64,000 bases of DNA, taken from Gracilimonas sp040904925. GTDB taxonomy: Bacteria; Bacteroidota; Rhodothermia; Balneolales; Balneolaceae. Positions within the stretch are counted from its first letter, which is position 1. Each line of letters opens with the position of its first letter. The DNA is taken from assembly GCA_040904925.1 (NCBI GenBank), contig JBBDSP010000007.1:88009-152008 (forward strand), written 5' to 3'. The notes beneath the pieces were generated by a model. That model was given only the letters and a program-made list of their open reading frames with translations, was not told the origin of the DNA and did no database searches. The position numbers and the translations under genes were made by a program. This document shows positions 1-9,187 of the stretch, in pieces.

Positions 1-703
1 TATTATAGTTGATGATGCTTCTGATACTGAAGTTGGGTTAGTTTTTGAGAAAGATGAAAAGGTAAAACTGCTGAGAAACAATCAAAATAAGGGGCCTTGT
101 TATTCGAGAAACAGAGGACTTAAAGAGGCAAAGGGTGAGTTTATAAATTTTCTGGATGATGATGATATACTTTTCCCTGAAAAGATTGAAAAGCAACTGA
201 GTTGTTTTGAGAATTCAGATGATAATTTTTTGGGTATGGTTACCTGTCATTCAATGGATCAGCGATCAGGTAAAGAACAGGTGAAATACAATAGGATAAA
301 GGGAAATATCTATAAAGATCTGTTAGGCTCGTTTTTAGTTTCAGGAATCGAGACACTCTTATTCAGGACTGAAGCTGTAAAAGAAGCCGGGGGGTTTGAT
401 GAGGCTTTGGAATCGAGTCATGAGTATGATCTGCTTATTCGGATCTCAGAGTTTTATACGATCGATTATGTGGATGAGGTGTTGAGTAAAGAGTATCGTT
501 CTTTAAATCAGATAAGTATAAATTTCAGTAAAAAGAAGCAGGGAGCCAGATATTTATACGCAAAGAATAGCGATCGATATCGAAAGATTGGATTTATTTT
601 TTGGCTTAAGATGCAGATAAAATTGAGGTTGCTACTTTTCAGATTTTATATTGGAAAAGTATTTGGAGAAAAAGCGTATAGGTTGTTGATATTCAGGAAT
701 TGA
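1..703 (+). CDS. Glycosyltransferase family 2 (GT-A), 5' end missing
   Basis: The reading frame is open from base 2, so the gene begins before the window. The visible part opens with VDDAS, then a segment with N-x-G and RN-x-G-x-x-x-A-x-GE and then FLDDDD, which is the nucleotide-sugar and metal-binding core (DXD region) of GT-A family 2 glycosyltransferases. A later GGFDE and SHEYDLLIRI segment matches the acceptor-side ED-type region. An ATG at 230 lies inside the domain and is not the true start. It probably adds a sugar to a surface glycan, since it meets the polysaccharide export operon tail to tail, with 10 bases between the stops. The acceptor and donor cannot be told. Confidence 0.9.
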   Translation, partial: IIVDDASDTEVGLVFEKDEKVKLLRNNQNKGPCYSRNRGLKEAKGEFINFLDDDDILFPEKIEKQLSCFENSDDNFLGMVTCHSMDQRSGKEQVKYNRIKGNIYKDLLGSFLVSGIETLLFRTEAVKEAGGFDEALESSHEYDLLIRISEFYTIDYVDEVLSKEYRSLNQISINFSKKKQGARYLYAKNSDRYRKIGFIFWLKMQIKLRLLLFRFYIGKVFGEKAYRLLIFRN

Positions 704-713
704 ATAAGATGTA

Positions 714-1898
714 TTACACCTGCAGAAGTTTTTGATACAGCTTTTTATGTTCTTCAGCATATTTTTTTTCTCCAAAATGCTTACCAATATATTGGTTCTG
801 TGACTCAGTATTAACAGACATATCTTGTGCCATTTCTTCTATAGCCACTGCCATTTCTTGGGCATTATCAGTGTCAATTAGTTTGCCATATTCGTCCGAT
901 ATAATAACTTCCGGCCCACCACTTTTTGTTGAAATAACGGGTAATCCACAAGCCATAGCTTCAATCAAAGCAATGCCGAATGATTCTTTTCGGCTGGGTA
1001 AGACAAAACCATCAGCAGCTTGCATCCATCTAAGGATCTCATCCCTGCTTTTGGGGCCGTGAATATGAATGTTATCCAGTTTCTGTGCAGTAATTTCTGA
1101 TTCTACTTCTTTTTGAAATTCAGGCTCTTCATTGAGTCTTCCAATTAAATGAAGATCAATTTTAATTTTAGCACCTAATATTGAAAATGCCTCTATTAAA
1201 ACATCAATACCTTTTATATACCTGAAATTAGCCACACAAAGTAATTGAAATGGTGAACGGTCAATATTCAATTTCTTTCTGTGATGCTTTTTTTCTTCCT
1301 TCTCAACAGGACGGAAATAAGAAGTATCCACATAATTGTGAATGGTCTTTAACTTCTCCTGAAGTTGAGGAAATTCATTAAGTATATCCTCGTACAACTT
1401 TGGGCCAACGGAAATTACGGAATCAGCTGCTTCTAAAGATTGTTCTAGTATATTCCGAAGACTTGAGTTTGTAACGGTATGATAGAAGTCTATTCCGTGG
1501 ATCGTTAGCACAATCGGGCAGGAGAAAGTATTTTTAAGTGTAGGAATAGCCATGCCGGATGGGTAAAGAAAATGAACATGGATAAGATCCAAAGGCGTTT
1601 TTTTTAAATGATAGATAAGATTATCAGAAAGTGAGTTTTGTATCAATTTTGGAAAACGCCTTTTTGGAAAAGACAGATAATGAATACGCTGAGTTTTTAC
1701 ACCATCGATAGATAAAAGATCTGAGAAGTTTTTCCGGTAGCGTGAGGTAAAAGGAATCACATAAGGGGTTGGTACGGTTATTTTAACTTCAAGATGCTTA
1801 GAAAGTACTACTGCATGGTCTTTTACAAAGGTAGCATCATAAGGATGTACAGAGTTAGGGAATGAGTGTGATATGATGTTAAGCTTATTACGAATCAT
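714..1898 (-). CDS. Glycosyltransferase family 4 (GT-B)
   Basis: Cytoplasmic GT-B glycosyltransferase, about 394 residues. The C-terminal half carries the family 4 EX7E region: SRKESFG followed by IEAMACGLPVI and GGPEVI, which bind the nucleotide sugar. The N-terminal half has the usual acceptor-side DLIHVHF strand. The frame is open upstream to 1991, but that would run about 90 bases into the flippase gene. I prefer the ATG at 1898, which sits one base after the flippase stop and gives a normal family N-terminus. It is the last gene of the minus-strand polysaccharide operon, so it likely builds the repeat unit handled by the neighbouring Wzx/Wzy-like proteins. Confidence 0.9.
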   Translation of the reverse strand: MIRNKLNIISHSFPNSVHPYDATFVKDHAVVLSKHLEVKITVPTPYVIPFTSRYRKNFSDLLSIDGVKTQRIHYLSFPKRRFPKLIQNSLSDNLIYHLKKTPLDLIHVHFLYPSGMAIPTLKNTFSCPIVLTIHGIDFYHTVTNSSLRNILEQSLEAADSVISVGPKLYEDILNEFPQLQEKLKTIHNYVDTSYFRPVEKEEKKHHRKKLNIDRSPFQLLCVANFRYIKGIDVLIEAFSILGAKIKIDLHLIGRLNEEPEFQKEVESEITAQKLDNIHIHGPKSRDEILRWMQAADGFVLPSRKESFGIALIEAMACGLPVISTKSGGPEVIISDEYGKLIDTDNAQEMAVAIEEMAQDMSVNTESQNQYIGKHFGEKKYAEEHKKLYQKLLQV

Positions 1899-1899
1899 G

Positions 1900-3195
1900 T
1901 CATTCAGGTTGAGGTAGAATGGTTTGCTGATATTTTCGCACGGCAAATAACAAATATGCATTGTAAATAAATAATCCGAGGGAATGCCCAATGACTAGTA
2001 AAGTGAGGCCGAAGATGAAATCACCTGACATCCAGCCAATAAGTAACCCGCCGGCTCTTACGATAAGATTATAGCAGGAAAAAACAGGCATCATTTTTTG
2101 TTTTTCCAATACAATGAGCGTTTTTCCTGTTGGTGCACTTATAAAGTCCAGGGCGAGCAATGGGGTCATGACCATGGCGATGGTACCCGCCATAAGCCAT
2201 TCATCACCAAATACAAATACAAACAAAGGTTCGCTGAAAAGAAGAAGTATGGTTGTTGGAATTATTGTTATTACAAATAAGGTGATCCAGGTTTTAATGA
2301 TAAAGGATTGTATGGTCTTTCTTTCATTGACCTTATCCGATAATTGTTTGAAAAATACCTGACCAACAGAATTTCCTATGAATGATGCCGGCATACTCAA
2401 GACCCGATAAGCCAATGCGTAAAATCCAAGTATCTCCTGATCGAATAATCCTCCAATGATGAATACGGGTATTTCGATGGCACCGAAACTCAACAAATTA
2501 GAAGGGATCAAAAACTTTGTAGTATTAAAATACTTTTTAACTACCGTTTTGAAATTTTGCTTTAAATAAGACCGGCTGTGGTTTGTTTTAGTTCTCTTTA
2601 GGAAAAGATAAAAGGTTGAGACCACCCTCCCCAATACATGACCGATTACTAACCCGCTTGATATAATATTTATAAAACCCAATCCGCCCTGAGTTGCAGC
2701 GGTTGTCGTACTTTGGAATATTTTTGAGGTTGAAATGGACGAATATTTCTGAAATCTGATCAACCAATGGGTCATTATATTTAATCCGGTATTAAAAAAT
2801 ACACCGGCAGGCAGAAGCCAAATAAAAACCTTGGTGATCTCATAGGAGTTACTAAAATGAGAAAGAAATAGGAAAGTGGAGATATAAAAAAGAGCGCAAA
2901 AAAGAATATTGATCAAAAAGCTCACTTTAAAGATGATCAGGGCATCTTTATCATTTTTGGGCAGGACAAAGGTATACTCAAAGCATCCACTGCTTAGAAT
3001 TGAAAGAATGACTACCAAGGAATGAAAAAGTTGCAGCTCCCCAAATGCTTCTGCGGGAAATAGACGGGTCAGTACAGGGCTAACCAATATTGTTACCAGG
3101 TGTGCTAATGTGGTTCCGCTAACAAGCTTGGCAACTTGCTGAGCATATAAGCTTTTTCTGATAGTTTGGAGAAAAGTTGAGTATTTATTTAGCAT
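1900..3195 (-). CDS. Wzx-like polysaccharide flippase (MOP superfamily)
   Basis: Integral membrane protein of 431 residues with about 12 to 14 predicted hydrophobic segments. The N-terminus (VAKLVSGTTLAHLVTILVSP, then LTRLF and the AFGE motif) is typical of the polysaccharide transport/flippase family. Such proteins flip undecaprenyl-linked repeat units across the inner membrane. It lies 5 bases after the Wzy-like gene and its stop is one base from the GT4 start, so the three are probably co-translated. The function is inferred from family and context; the substrate is unknown. Confidence 0.88.
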   Translation of the reverse strand: MLNKYSTFLQTIRKSLYAQQVAKLVSGTTLAHLVTILVSPVLTRLFPAEAFGELQLFHSLVVILSILSSGCFEYTFVLPKNDKDALIIFKVSFLINILFCALFYISTFLFLSHFSNSYEITKVFIWLLPAGVFFNTGLNIMTHWLIRFQKYSSISTSKIFQSTTTAATQGGLGFINIISSGLVIGHVLGRVVSTFYLFLKRTKTNHSRSYLKQNFKTVVKKYFNTTKFLIPSNLLSFGAIEIPVFIIGGLFDQEILGFYALAYRVLSMPASFIGNSVGQVFFKQLSDKVNERKTIQSFIIKTWITLFVITIIPTTILLLFSEPLFVFVFGDEWLMAGTIAMVMTPLLALDFISAPTGKTLIVLEKQKMMPVFSCYNLIVRAGGLLIGWMSGDFIFGLTLLVIGHSLGLFIYNAYLLFAVRKYQQTILPQPE

Positions 3196-3200
3196 TTGAT

Positions 3201-4439
3201 CTATTTGAAAAGCTTGTTGGCAAATAAATACTGAAGGATAATTACTACCAGAATTCTATAAATAATTGTTGTAATTGAATGCAAGTAAAACGAATAAAAA
3301 GACATAAAGGCAGCAAAAATAAGAGTAACAGCGATGCCAATTCTTATAAAAGATAGATCTCTAAGAGAATAGAGGGTGGTAAGTTTACAAGAGGCACCAA
3401 AAATAAAGCTGAAACAAAGTACTCCAACCGTGCCGAAATCTTCAAAAAATGACTTTATATGGGTATAGGTATTAATACTAATGGTTGGTGTAACTGATGT
3501 AAATGGCTCATGCACGAGCATTAAACTTGCTTCTGGCCAAATATCAAAGCGAATAAGCCATCGGAAAATGCTTCTGAAGCTTGACTGTCCGTAAACTAAG
3601 GAGAAGTCCTGACTCAGAAAGTTGTCAAGCGCGGAAATTCCCCCAGTTAAATATAGATAGGTTGTTTTGAGCGCAAATTCTTTAACAGCACTTTGGCTGT
3701 TTATGGTAGTTCTTATTTCTATTATAAAAAACGTGAATAAAGCTAGAAGAGCAACAAGAATGATGGAATAGAAAACGATTTCTAAAAGCCTCTTTTTCCT
3801 GTATTCACGATCCATGAAAAAGGTTGCGAGGATGTAAGAAAAAATGAAAAAGAAAAGACTGTTCACAAAGGTATACCTTCCAACAGTGGCTACAGAAGCG
3901 ATAAGAAAAACCACTAAAATTGAGAGGCCTGTAATCCGGATTTTGTCTTTTATGGCAAAAAGAACACCGCCAAAGATGGAGCCGGCAAAGCCGGTATTGA
4001 TCAAATAATTGCCTGCCTTATAAGTAAATGGGGGCGGAGTAAGTGGGTCATTTTGATAGCCTACAAAGAGGCTTCTAACTCCGATCGGAGTTCTTAAATA
4101 AGCATCTATACCACCTAATTCATTTGCGACAGTAATAAATATCAGTATGGTTCCGGAAAGAGTAAGCAGACATAAACCTATAACTAACCAGAGTAATGTT
4201 CTTGGACATATGATATCTGAAAGGGTCTTGTCAGCAGGTTCTATTTTTTGGACATCATAAATGGCTAAAAGAATGTATCCCAAACAGAAAGCAAGGATTC
4301 CTATAAAGATGAGAAAAATTGTATCTGATGAGGCGGGGTAAATGTTATAAAGTTGAAAGCTGTACAAATAAAATACTATTCCCCAAATTCCGATAAAGAC
4401 ATTGAGAGGAAGATATTTATAAAAATAATCGAGGAGCAT
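3201..4439 (-). CDS. Wzy-like O-antigen/oligosaccharide polymerase
   Basis: A 412-residue protein made almost entirely of hydrophobic segments (about 10 to 12), with one longer hydrophilic stretch around residues 235-310 that could be the large periplasmic loop typical of Wzy polymerases. Wzy proteins are poorly conserved, so the call rests on topology, size and position between Wzx-like and Wzz-like genes. The tract VATVGRYTFVNSLFFF and an upstream arginine-bearing loop (RTPIGVRSLFVG) are features often seen in this group. It sits 2 bases after the Wzz-like gene. An alternative is another multi-pass glycan-modifying enzyme. Confidence 0.75.
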   Translation of the reverse strand: MLLDYFYKYLPLNVFIGIWGIVFYLYSFQLYNIYPASSDTIFLIFIGILAFCLGYILLAIYDVQKIEPADKTLSDIICPRTLLWLVIGLCLLTLSGTILIFITVANELGGIDAYLRTPIGVRSLFVGYQNDPLTPPPFTYKAGNYLINTGFAGSIFGGVLFAIKDKIRITGLSILVVFLIASVATVGRYTFVNSLFFFIFSYILATFFMDREYRKKRLLEIVFYSIILVALLALFTFFIIEIRTTINSQSAVKEFALKTTYLYLTGGISALDNFLSQDFSLVYGQSSFRSIFRWLIRFDIWPEASLMLVHEPFTSVTPTISINTYTHIKSFFEDFGTVGVLCFSFIFGASCKLTTLYSLRDLSFIRIGIAVTLIFAAFMSFYSFYLHSITTIIYRILVVIILQYLFANKLFK

Positions 4440-4441
4440 TT

Positions 4442-5566
4442 TTACAGCAACTCTTTTAAAGCCTGTTTATGATCTTGGTAAAATAAATCAACTCGGATAT
4501 ATATCAGAGATAACAGGACAGTGAAGAACATTACGATAAATAATATTTTAGCCCGCTGTGGTTTATGCTTTTTTTCAGGTACTGCAGGAGGGTCGACTAA
4601 GTATAAGTTTGAGTTGACCTTCTGTTCATCTAATAAAGCTTGTTCATATTGAAGGCGTAGAAATTCATTGACTTTTTCTCCAACTAAAATGTTTTGCTTT
4701 AACCTTAAAAAATCAGCTCCTTGTTCGGGTATGTAGTCGAGGGCGACAAAGGTATTATTTTGTGTCTGTTTAATCTGGTTAATTTTATCGGTGATGGCTT
4801 TTAGCCGGCTATCAATTTCATTGAGCCGGAATGTATTTTGAAATGAATCCTGAACGTAGTTCTTTTCAATTTCCAGACTGATCCGTTCTTTTTCCAGTTC
4901 CGCAAGTCCTGATATGGTTATGCCTAATTGGGATTGAAGGTCTAAGATCCCGGTGCGAGTTTGAAATCTTGCGAGCGAATCTGCATCATTATTCAGCTTA
5001 TCTTGCATATCCTGATAATAATTTTCGATGTACCTGCGGAAGTTTGATGCTTCAGCTTTATCAACTTCCAATGCAATTTTATCCAGTTCTTGATATAGAA
5101 ATCCTACAACTTCAGCTGCTTTTTCCGGATTTTCTTTATAAAGGTATGAGATAGTGAATGTTTTATTTTCGTTGTCTGTAACTTTCAGATTGTCAAAGAT
5201 AGCCTCATATACATCCTCACGATATTCAGCTTTGTAAACCTCGGCAAGTTCGAATGCCTCGTTAAGCCTGTCGTACATTTTAGTTGTATGCAGATATTCA
5301 ATATAGGTAGGTACATTTCCCATTACTCCAATATCTAAACCGAAGGATGAAAATTCAGACATTACAGTTGATAGTGGAGTCGAATTTTCATCCAATACTA
5401 CAATAGTTGCTTCACTTTGATACCATTTTGGTATGATCATTAAAATAATAACAGTTACGATACCTACTGTAGCATAAGTTCCAAGCAATAACTTCCAGTT
5501 CGACACCACTAATTTTAGGAAGAAGATAGAATTGCTCTTCGTCTCTTTGTCGATTTTGTTGTCCAT
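4442..5566 (-). CDS. Wzz-type polysaccharide co-polymerase
   Basis: A 374-residue inner-membrane protein with the Wzz topology: one TM helix near residues 30-50, a long periplasmic part rich in coiled coil (about 150-265), a proline-rich DPPAVPEKKHKPQR segment, and a second TM helix near 338-360. There is no C-terminal kinase domain, so it is the short Wzz-like class rather than a BY-kinase. These proteins set polymer length and couple Wzy to the outer-membrane exporter. It follows the Wza-like gene by 17 bases and precedes the polymerase by 2. Confidence 0.9.
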   Translation of the reverse strand: MDNKIDKETKSNSIFFLKLVVSNWKLLLGTYATVGIVTVIILMIIPKWYQSEATIVVLDENSTPLSTVMSEFSSFGLDIGVMGNVPTYIEYLHTTKMYDRLNEAFELAEVYKAEYREDVYEAIFDNLKVTDNENKTFTISYLYKENPEKAAEVVGFLYQELDKIALEVDKAEASNFRRYIENYYQDMQDKLNNDADSLARFQTRTGILDLQSQLGITISGLAELEKERISLEIEKNYVQDSFQNTFRLNEIDSRLKAITDKINQIKQTQNNTFVALDYIPEQGADFLRLKQNILVGEKVNEFLRLQYEQALLDEQKVNSNLYLVDPPAVPEKKHKPQRAKILFIVMFFTVLLSLIYIRVDLFYQDHKQALKELL

Positions 5567-5583
5567 GAAGAAATATAGGTTAG

Positions 5584-7308
5584 TTAATTTCTGATGTTTT
5601 GAATGGCTACATAAGTAGTGATTATACCGGTGATAGTAGTTATTCCTGTCAAAATTAATTGAATACGGGTATTTTTGATTTGTTCTCTCTGAACTTCATA
5701 TGTACGCTGAGCATTGAGTTCATCGTAAGGGACCCTGTCTATAAAAATTCTATCTCCTGATCTGATCTCTGTTTCATTTGGCCTGTACCAAGTTCCACTT
5801 CCTGCTTTAATGATGAATGTGCGTTCTTTGTTTGCGGAAAGAGCGAATCCGCCTGCACGATTTATATACTCACCGACAGTTTGATCAGCCTCAGTAAAAG
5901 GATAATACCCTGGGTTATTTACTTGGCCGAATACAAATACTGTTTGTTCATCGCGAGGTATATACATTTGGTCACCATCATAGATCTTTACTTCCGCCAG
6001 TTGTTCGTCATCGCTAATATCTATATATACCTTATTTTGGCTTAGTCTCGTTTCAAGATCAAGATAATTGAATCCCTGTGCTAGTTGGTCGGAGGTTCGT
6101 TTCAACAGGTCAGTATTGAATTTGTTGGGGATCTCGTTTTCCGAAGATCCTGCTCGAATTAAATAAGCTGCTGTAGGCAAGGCTCGGTCCGTAAGTTGGC
6201 CAGATAATGTCAGTAATTCCAAGGCAGTAGTTTCTCCATTTTTTATAGGGAAATTACCGGGAGTTATTACTTCTCCATAAACCCAAGCTGAAGCTGAACT
6301 GTTTCTGTCCTGATTAGTAGGCACGATCAGGCGGTCATTTGGTAAAATGGCGAAACTATCCCAGTCTTCACGCAGTACTTCAATTCTTTGTTGGGTACCA
6401 TTTTTATTCCTGAAAACAAATAGTTTTGATGTGTCTGCATTCGGTTTGTAACTCCCTGCGATCTTTAATAGTAATTCAGGAGTATCGGATGAGGAATACT
6501 CAAATTCATTTGCATCAAGTACAGCACCTGAAATGCTGACGCGGGGACTTTCATTGGTTAAACGCCTGACCAAAATTTGATCGCCGTATTCCAATATAGG
6601 ATTTTTATTATCGGTGCCTGCTTTAAAATAAGCGATCAAGTCAGCTGTATCTGTTGTTCCATCTCGATGCTGAATTACTATATTCCGAAGTGAAAGTGAT
6701 CCGGTGTTAAGAAGATCTGCAGCGTTATTTGATTCAGTTATTTCATTGTTACTTTGGTTAACAGATCGATAAATAGCTGCATCTACTCTTGAAAAAGCCG
6801 GGACTACGTGTTTGCCGGGGAATTCAACCCCACCCGAAACCTGAACAACCAAAGGTCGCGCCCTCTCTAAAGAGATCTGTGTGTTTGGACTTTTAAAGAT
6901 ATTTGCTGCTTTTTCATCTATGGTTTCTTTTGCTTCTGCTATAGTTTGGTTTGCTATGTTTACAGCACCAAGCATAGGCAGTATCACATCTCCCTGTGGG
7001 TTAATCAATAAAGCACGCAATACAATATTCTCAGCTCCCTGAAGACTTATTGTTATAAGATCATTTGAGCCAAGTACGTATTCATTGATGTCAATTTCAC
7101 CGTCTGATATAAATAAAGGATCACCTAAGCGTCCACTAAGTGCATCCAGATAATAGTATCCTTCTGAAAAGGGGGTAAAGTTAAGATTGAAATTGCTCAA
7201 AGATGGGATAGATATCTGCCCGTTTTGCTGTGCTTGTACTGGAATGCTCAAAGAAAATAATAAGCCCGAAAAAAATAATAGAGAAGCAAAGTATTTAGAG
7301 AAGTTCAT
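5584..7308 (-). CDS. Wza-like polysaccharide export protein with SLBB domains
   Basis: A 574-residue secreted protein with a signal peptide ending near PVQAQ. A polysaccharide-export domain follows (about 75-150: YVLGSNDLITISL, then INPQGDVILPMLG), then several SLBB-type domains with VQVSGGVEFPGKHVV, VSISGAV, VYGEVITPGNFP and VFGQVNNPGYYPF. The last 25 residues form a hydrophobic helix, as expected for the outer-membrane helix of Wza. It should form the export channel for the glycan made by the operon. Its start overlaps the end of the upstream EamA gene by 4 bases (ATGA). No lipobox cysteine is visible. Confidence 0.92.
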   Translation of the reverse strand: MNFSKYFASLLFFSGLLFSLSIPVQAQQNGQISIPSLSNFNLNFTPFSEGYYYLDALSGRLGDPLFISDGEIDINEYVLGSNDLITISLQGAENIVLRALLINPQGDVILPMLGAVNIANQTIAEAKETIDEKAANIFKSPNTQISLERARPLVVQVSGGVEFPGKHVVPAFSRVDAAIYRSVNQSNNEITESNNAADLLNTGSLSLRNIVIQHRDGTTDTADLIAYFKAGTDNKNPILEYGDQILVRRLTNESPRVSISGAVLDANEFEYSSSDTPELLLKIAGSYKPNADTSKLFVFRNKNGTQQRIEVLREDWDSFAILPNDRLIVPTNQDRNSSASAWVYGEVITPGNFPIKNGETTALELLTLSGQLTDRALPTAAYLIRAGSSENEIPNKFNTDLLKRTSDQLAQGFNYLDLETRLSQNKVYIDISDDEQLAEVKIYDGDQMYIPRDEQTVFVFGQVNNPGYYPFTEADQTVGEYINRAGGFALSANKERTFIIKAGSGTWYRPNETEIRSGDRIFIDRVPYDELNAQRTYEVQREQIKNTRIQLILTGITTITGIITTYVAIQNIRN

Positions 7309-8222
7309 TTGTTATGTGCCTGAAGTTGACTTTTAAATTTTGGTGGGTTTAATCGGGCCAAAACAATACCTGTAATCACTAAACCAGCTCCAATATATTG
7401 AAGTAGCGTGAGTTCTTCACCTAATAAAATCAGACCAAAAACGAGGCCCAACACCGGTACTAAGTTCTGATAGGCGGCCGTGCGAACTGCCCCGATCTTT
7501 TTCACCCCGTTATTCCAAATGATATAGGCCAGCCCAATGGATAGGGCTCCGCTGTATAAAATTCCTCCATAACCGACTATGGTGATGCCTGACCAATCTA
7601 ATTTGACCATGAAGGGTAAGCCAATAATAAGCAGGCCGGCTAAGCCAACTTGAGACATAAAAGCAGAATATTGGAGCGGGCTGTAAACTCTTAGATATTT
7701 TCTTGAAAGAATAGTGAAGGTAGCCCAGCAAACAGCTGCAACCAGAGTTATGATGTTGCCGAAGAAAGTTTCAGACTCAAAAGACAATGTATCCTCTCCG
7801 CCCATGATAATGAAGGTCACTCCGGCAAAGGCAAAAAATACCCCAATAGATTTATATAGAGTAAGTTTCTCATCGGTGAAGAATTGGGAAAGTAATGCCA
7901 CCCAGATCGGTATGGTGCCAAGCATAACAGCTGCATTTGCAGCATATGTATAGTTTACTCCGATAATAAAAAAGAGCTGGTAGAACACATTCCCTACTAT
8001 CCCAATACCTACAAGTTTCCAAAAGTGCTCTTTTCGGACTTTGAGAGAGTATCCTCTTTTGTGTGTAACATAGGAAAGCATGGCCGTAGCAAAAATGAAC
8101 CGCATGGCATTAAAGCTGTAAGGATCCATCTCTTCCAGGGAGATCTTCACAATACTGAAGTTTAACGCCCAGATAATGGCTACAAGAATTAGACTAAGGT
8201 CAATGAGGTATTTACGGAGCAA
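7305..8222 (-). CDS. EamA/DMT-family transporter
   Basis: Inner-membrane protein of 305 residues with ten predicted TM helices in two EamA repeats (about 8-140 and 155-290). The second repeat ends with LGLVFGLILLGEELTLLQYIGAGLVITGI, the usual end of this family shown here as a shortened description of residues 255-285. Drug/metabolite transporters of this type export small metabolites; the substrate cannot be read from sequence. It is the first gene of the minus-strand polysaccharide operon and overlaps the Wza-like gene by 4 bases, so it may be co-expressed with it, although a link to glycan export is only an inference. It diverges from the TetR gene. Confidence 0.88.
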   Translation of the reverse strand: MLRKYLIDLSLILVAIIWALNFSIVKISLEEMDPYSFNAMRFIFATAMLSYVTHKRGYSLKVRKEHFWKLVGIGIVGNVFYQLFFIIGVNYTYAANAAVMLGTIPIWVALLSQFFTDEKLTLYKSIGVFFAFAGVTFIIMGGEDTLSFESETFFGNIITLVAAVCWATFTILSRKYLRVYSPLQYSAFMSQVGLAGLLIIGLPFMVKLDWSGITIVGYGGILYSGALSIGLAYIIWNNGVKKIGAVRTAAYQNLVPVLGLVFGLILLGEELTLLQYIGAGLVITGIVLARLNPPKFKSQLQAHNK

Positions 8223-8347
8223 TGAATTGTATTTTTTATGAGGCCAAAGTTACGTGGAATTGATTTTTAAACCGAACTCAAAATAGAAAGAAATCCATAC
8301 TTGTTGATTTGATAAGATGTATCGGCTAGGCTAAATCTATTCGTAAA

Positions 8348-8355
8348 TATTTTTG
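8348..8355 (+). promoter_or_regulatory. Possible Bacteroidota-type -7 element for tetR
   Basis: The octamer TATTTTTG fits the TAnnTTTG consensus of Bacteroidota sigma-A promoters. It lies about 77 bases before the tetR ATG, and upstream of both operator-like sites. I do not see a convincing TTG at the usual spacing, so this is weak. Confidence 0.25.
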
Positions 8356-8396
8356 TATTGAAAAGTGGGAACTATTTGTAAATAACCGTAGTTTAT

Positions 8397-8427
8397 TGAC
8401 CTAAATTCAAAAAATGACTTAAAGTCA
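8397..8427. promoter_or_regulatory. Tandem operator-like palindromes before tetR
   Basis: The perfect inverted repeat TGACTTAAAGTCA is at 8415-8427, ending 4 bases before the tetR ATG. An imperfect copy, TGACCTAAATTCA, is at 8397-8409, with starts 18 bases apart. The spacing and symmetry suit two dimers of a TetR repressor. A third copy, with one central base changed, lies in the 3' end of tetR (9100-9112). Autorepression is inferred. Confidence 0.7.
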
Positions 8428-8431
8428 ATAT

Positions 8432-9136
8432 ATGGGAACAACGGAACGTAAAGAGCGCGAGAAGGAAAAGAAGAAGTCATTGATACTTGAATCGGCAGAG
8501 CAGCTGATACTTGAGAAAGGTCTTGACCATTTGAATATGGACGAGGTGGCAGAGCGTGCGGAAGTAAGCAAGGGCTCACTTTATCACTACTTTAAAAATA
8601 AAACAGACCTGGTTCTCGGCATCTGCAATAAAGCTACGGAAATGCTTTCGGTTGAAATTTCTAAAGTGATCACAAAAGAAATATCCGGAATAGAAATGGT
8701 CTACACTATTGGCGCTACCTTTCTGAATTTTGTACGGTCACATCCCGAATTTTTCCGTTCAATGCGCTTTTTTGATAACCTAAAGGATACGGATCAACTT
8801 TCCGACAGCGATTACATTGCAATGTGTCAGTCTAACATGAATACATCTTTTACCAGCATGGTACGGGCTATTCAAATTGGGATGCAAGATGGTTCTATCC
8901 AAAGTTCCTATGATCCCAAAGAACTGTCTGTTCTGCTGTGGAGCACCTCTCATGGGTTGGTGAATATGGCTTATCTCCATCAAAATACCCCTCATTTCCA
9001 GCTGCTCGAAAAGAATGAAATTGACATGAACTCTTTATTCGATGCATACATGAAGCTGATCGGTTGTGGAATAGCAACGGATGATGAGGTAATAAAAAAT
9101 GACTTGAAGTCAATTTTTGAAACAGATAATAATTAA
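8432..9136 (+). CDS. TetR/AcrR-family transcriptional regulator of the efflux operon
   Basis: A 234-residue regulator. The N-terminal HTH (about residues 15-60) shows the TetR hallmark order: ILESAEQLILEKGLDHLNM, then VAERAEVSKGSLYHYFKNK. The rest is a helical ligand-binding and dimerisation domain. It is divergent from the EamA gene and directly upstream of tolC-, MFP- and RND-like genes, the classic AcrR arrangement. The start at 8432 is supported by the palindrome ending just upstream. The coding sequence near residues 222-228 (ND-LK-S-I) contains another copy of the same palindrome, 76 bases before the tolC-like gene, so the protein likely represses both itself and the pump. Confidence 0.92.
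   Translation: MGTTERKEREKEKKKSLILESAEQLILEKGLDHLNMDEVAERAEVSKGSLYHYFKNKTDLVLGICNKATEMLSVEISKVITKEISGIEMVYTIGATFLNFVRSHPEFFRSMRFFDNLKDTDQLSDSDYIAMCQSNMNTSFTSMVRAIQIGMQDGSIQSSYDPKELSVLLWSTSHGLVNMAYLHQNTPHFQLLEKNEIDMNSLFDAYMKLIGCGIATDDEVIKNDLKSIFETDNN
9100..9112. promoter_or_regulatory. Operator-like palindrome inside the 3' end of tetR
   Basis: TGACTTGAAGTCA is a perfect 6-base inverted repeat around a central G and differs from the site before tetR only in that central base. It lies within the coding sequence, 24 bases before the tetR stop and 76 before the tolC-like ATG, a suitable place to control a promoter for the efflux genes. Confidence 0.65.
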
Positions 9137-9187
9137 AAGCGTAACAGGAACCCATTTTTTAAAATCCATTTTAGAACTTAATTCTAT

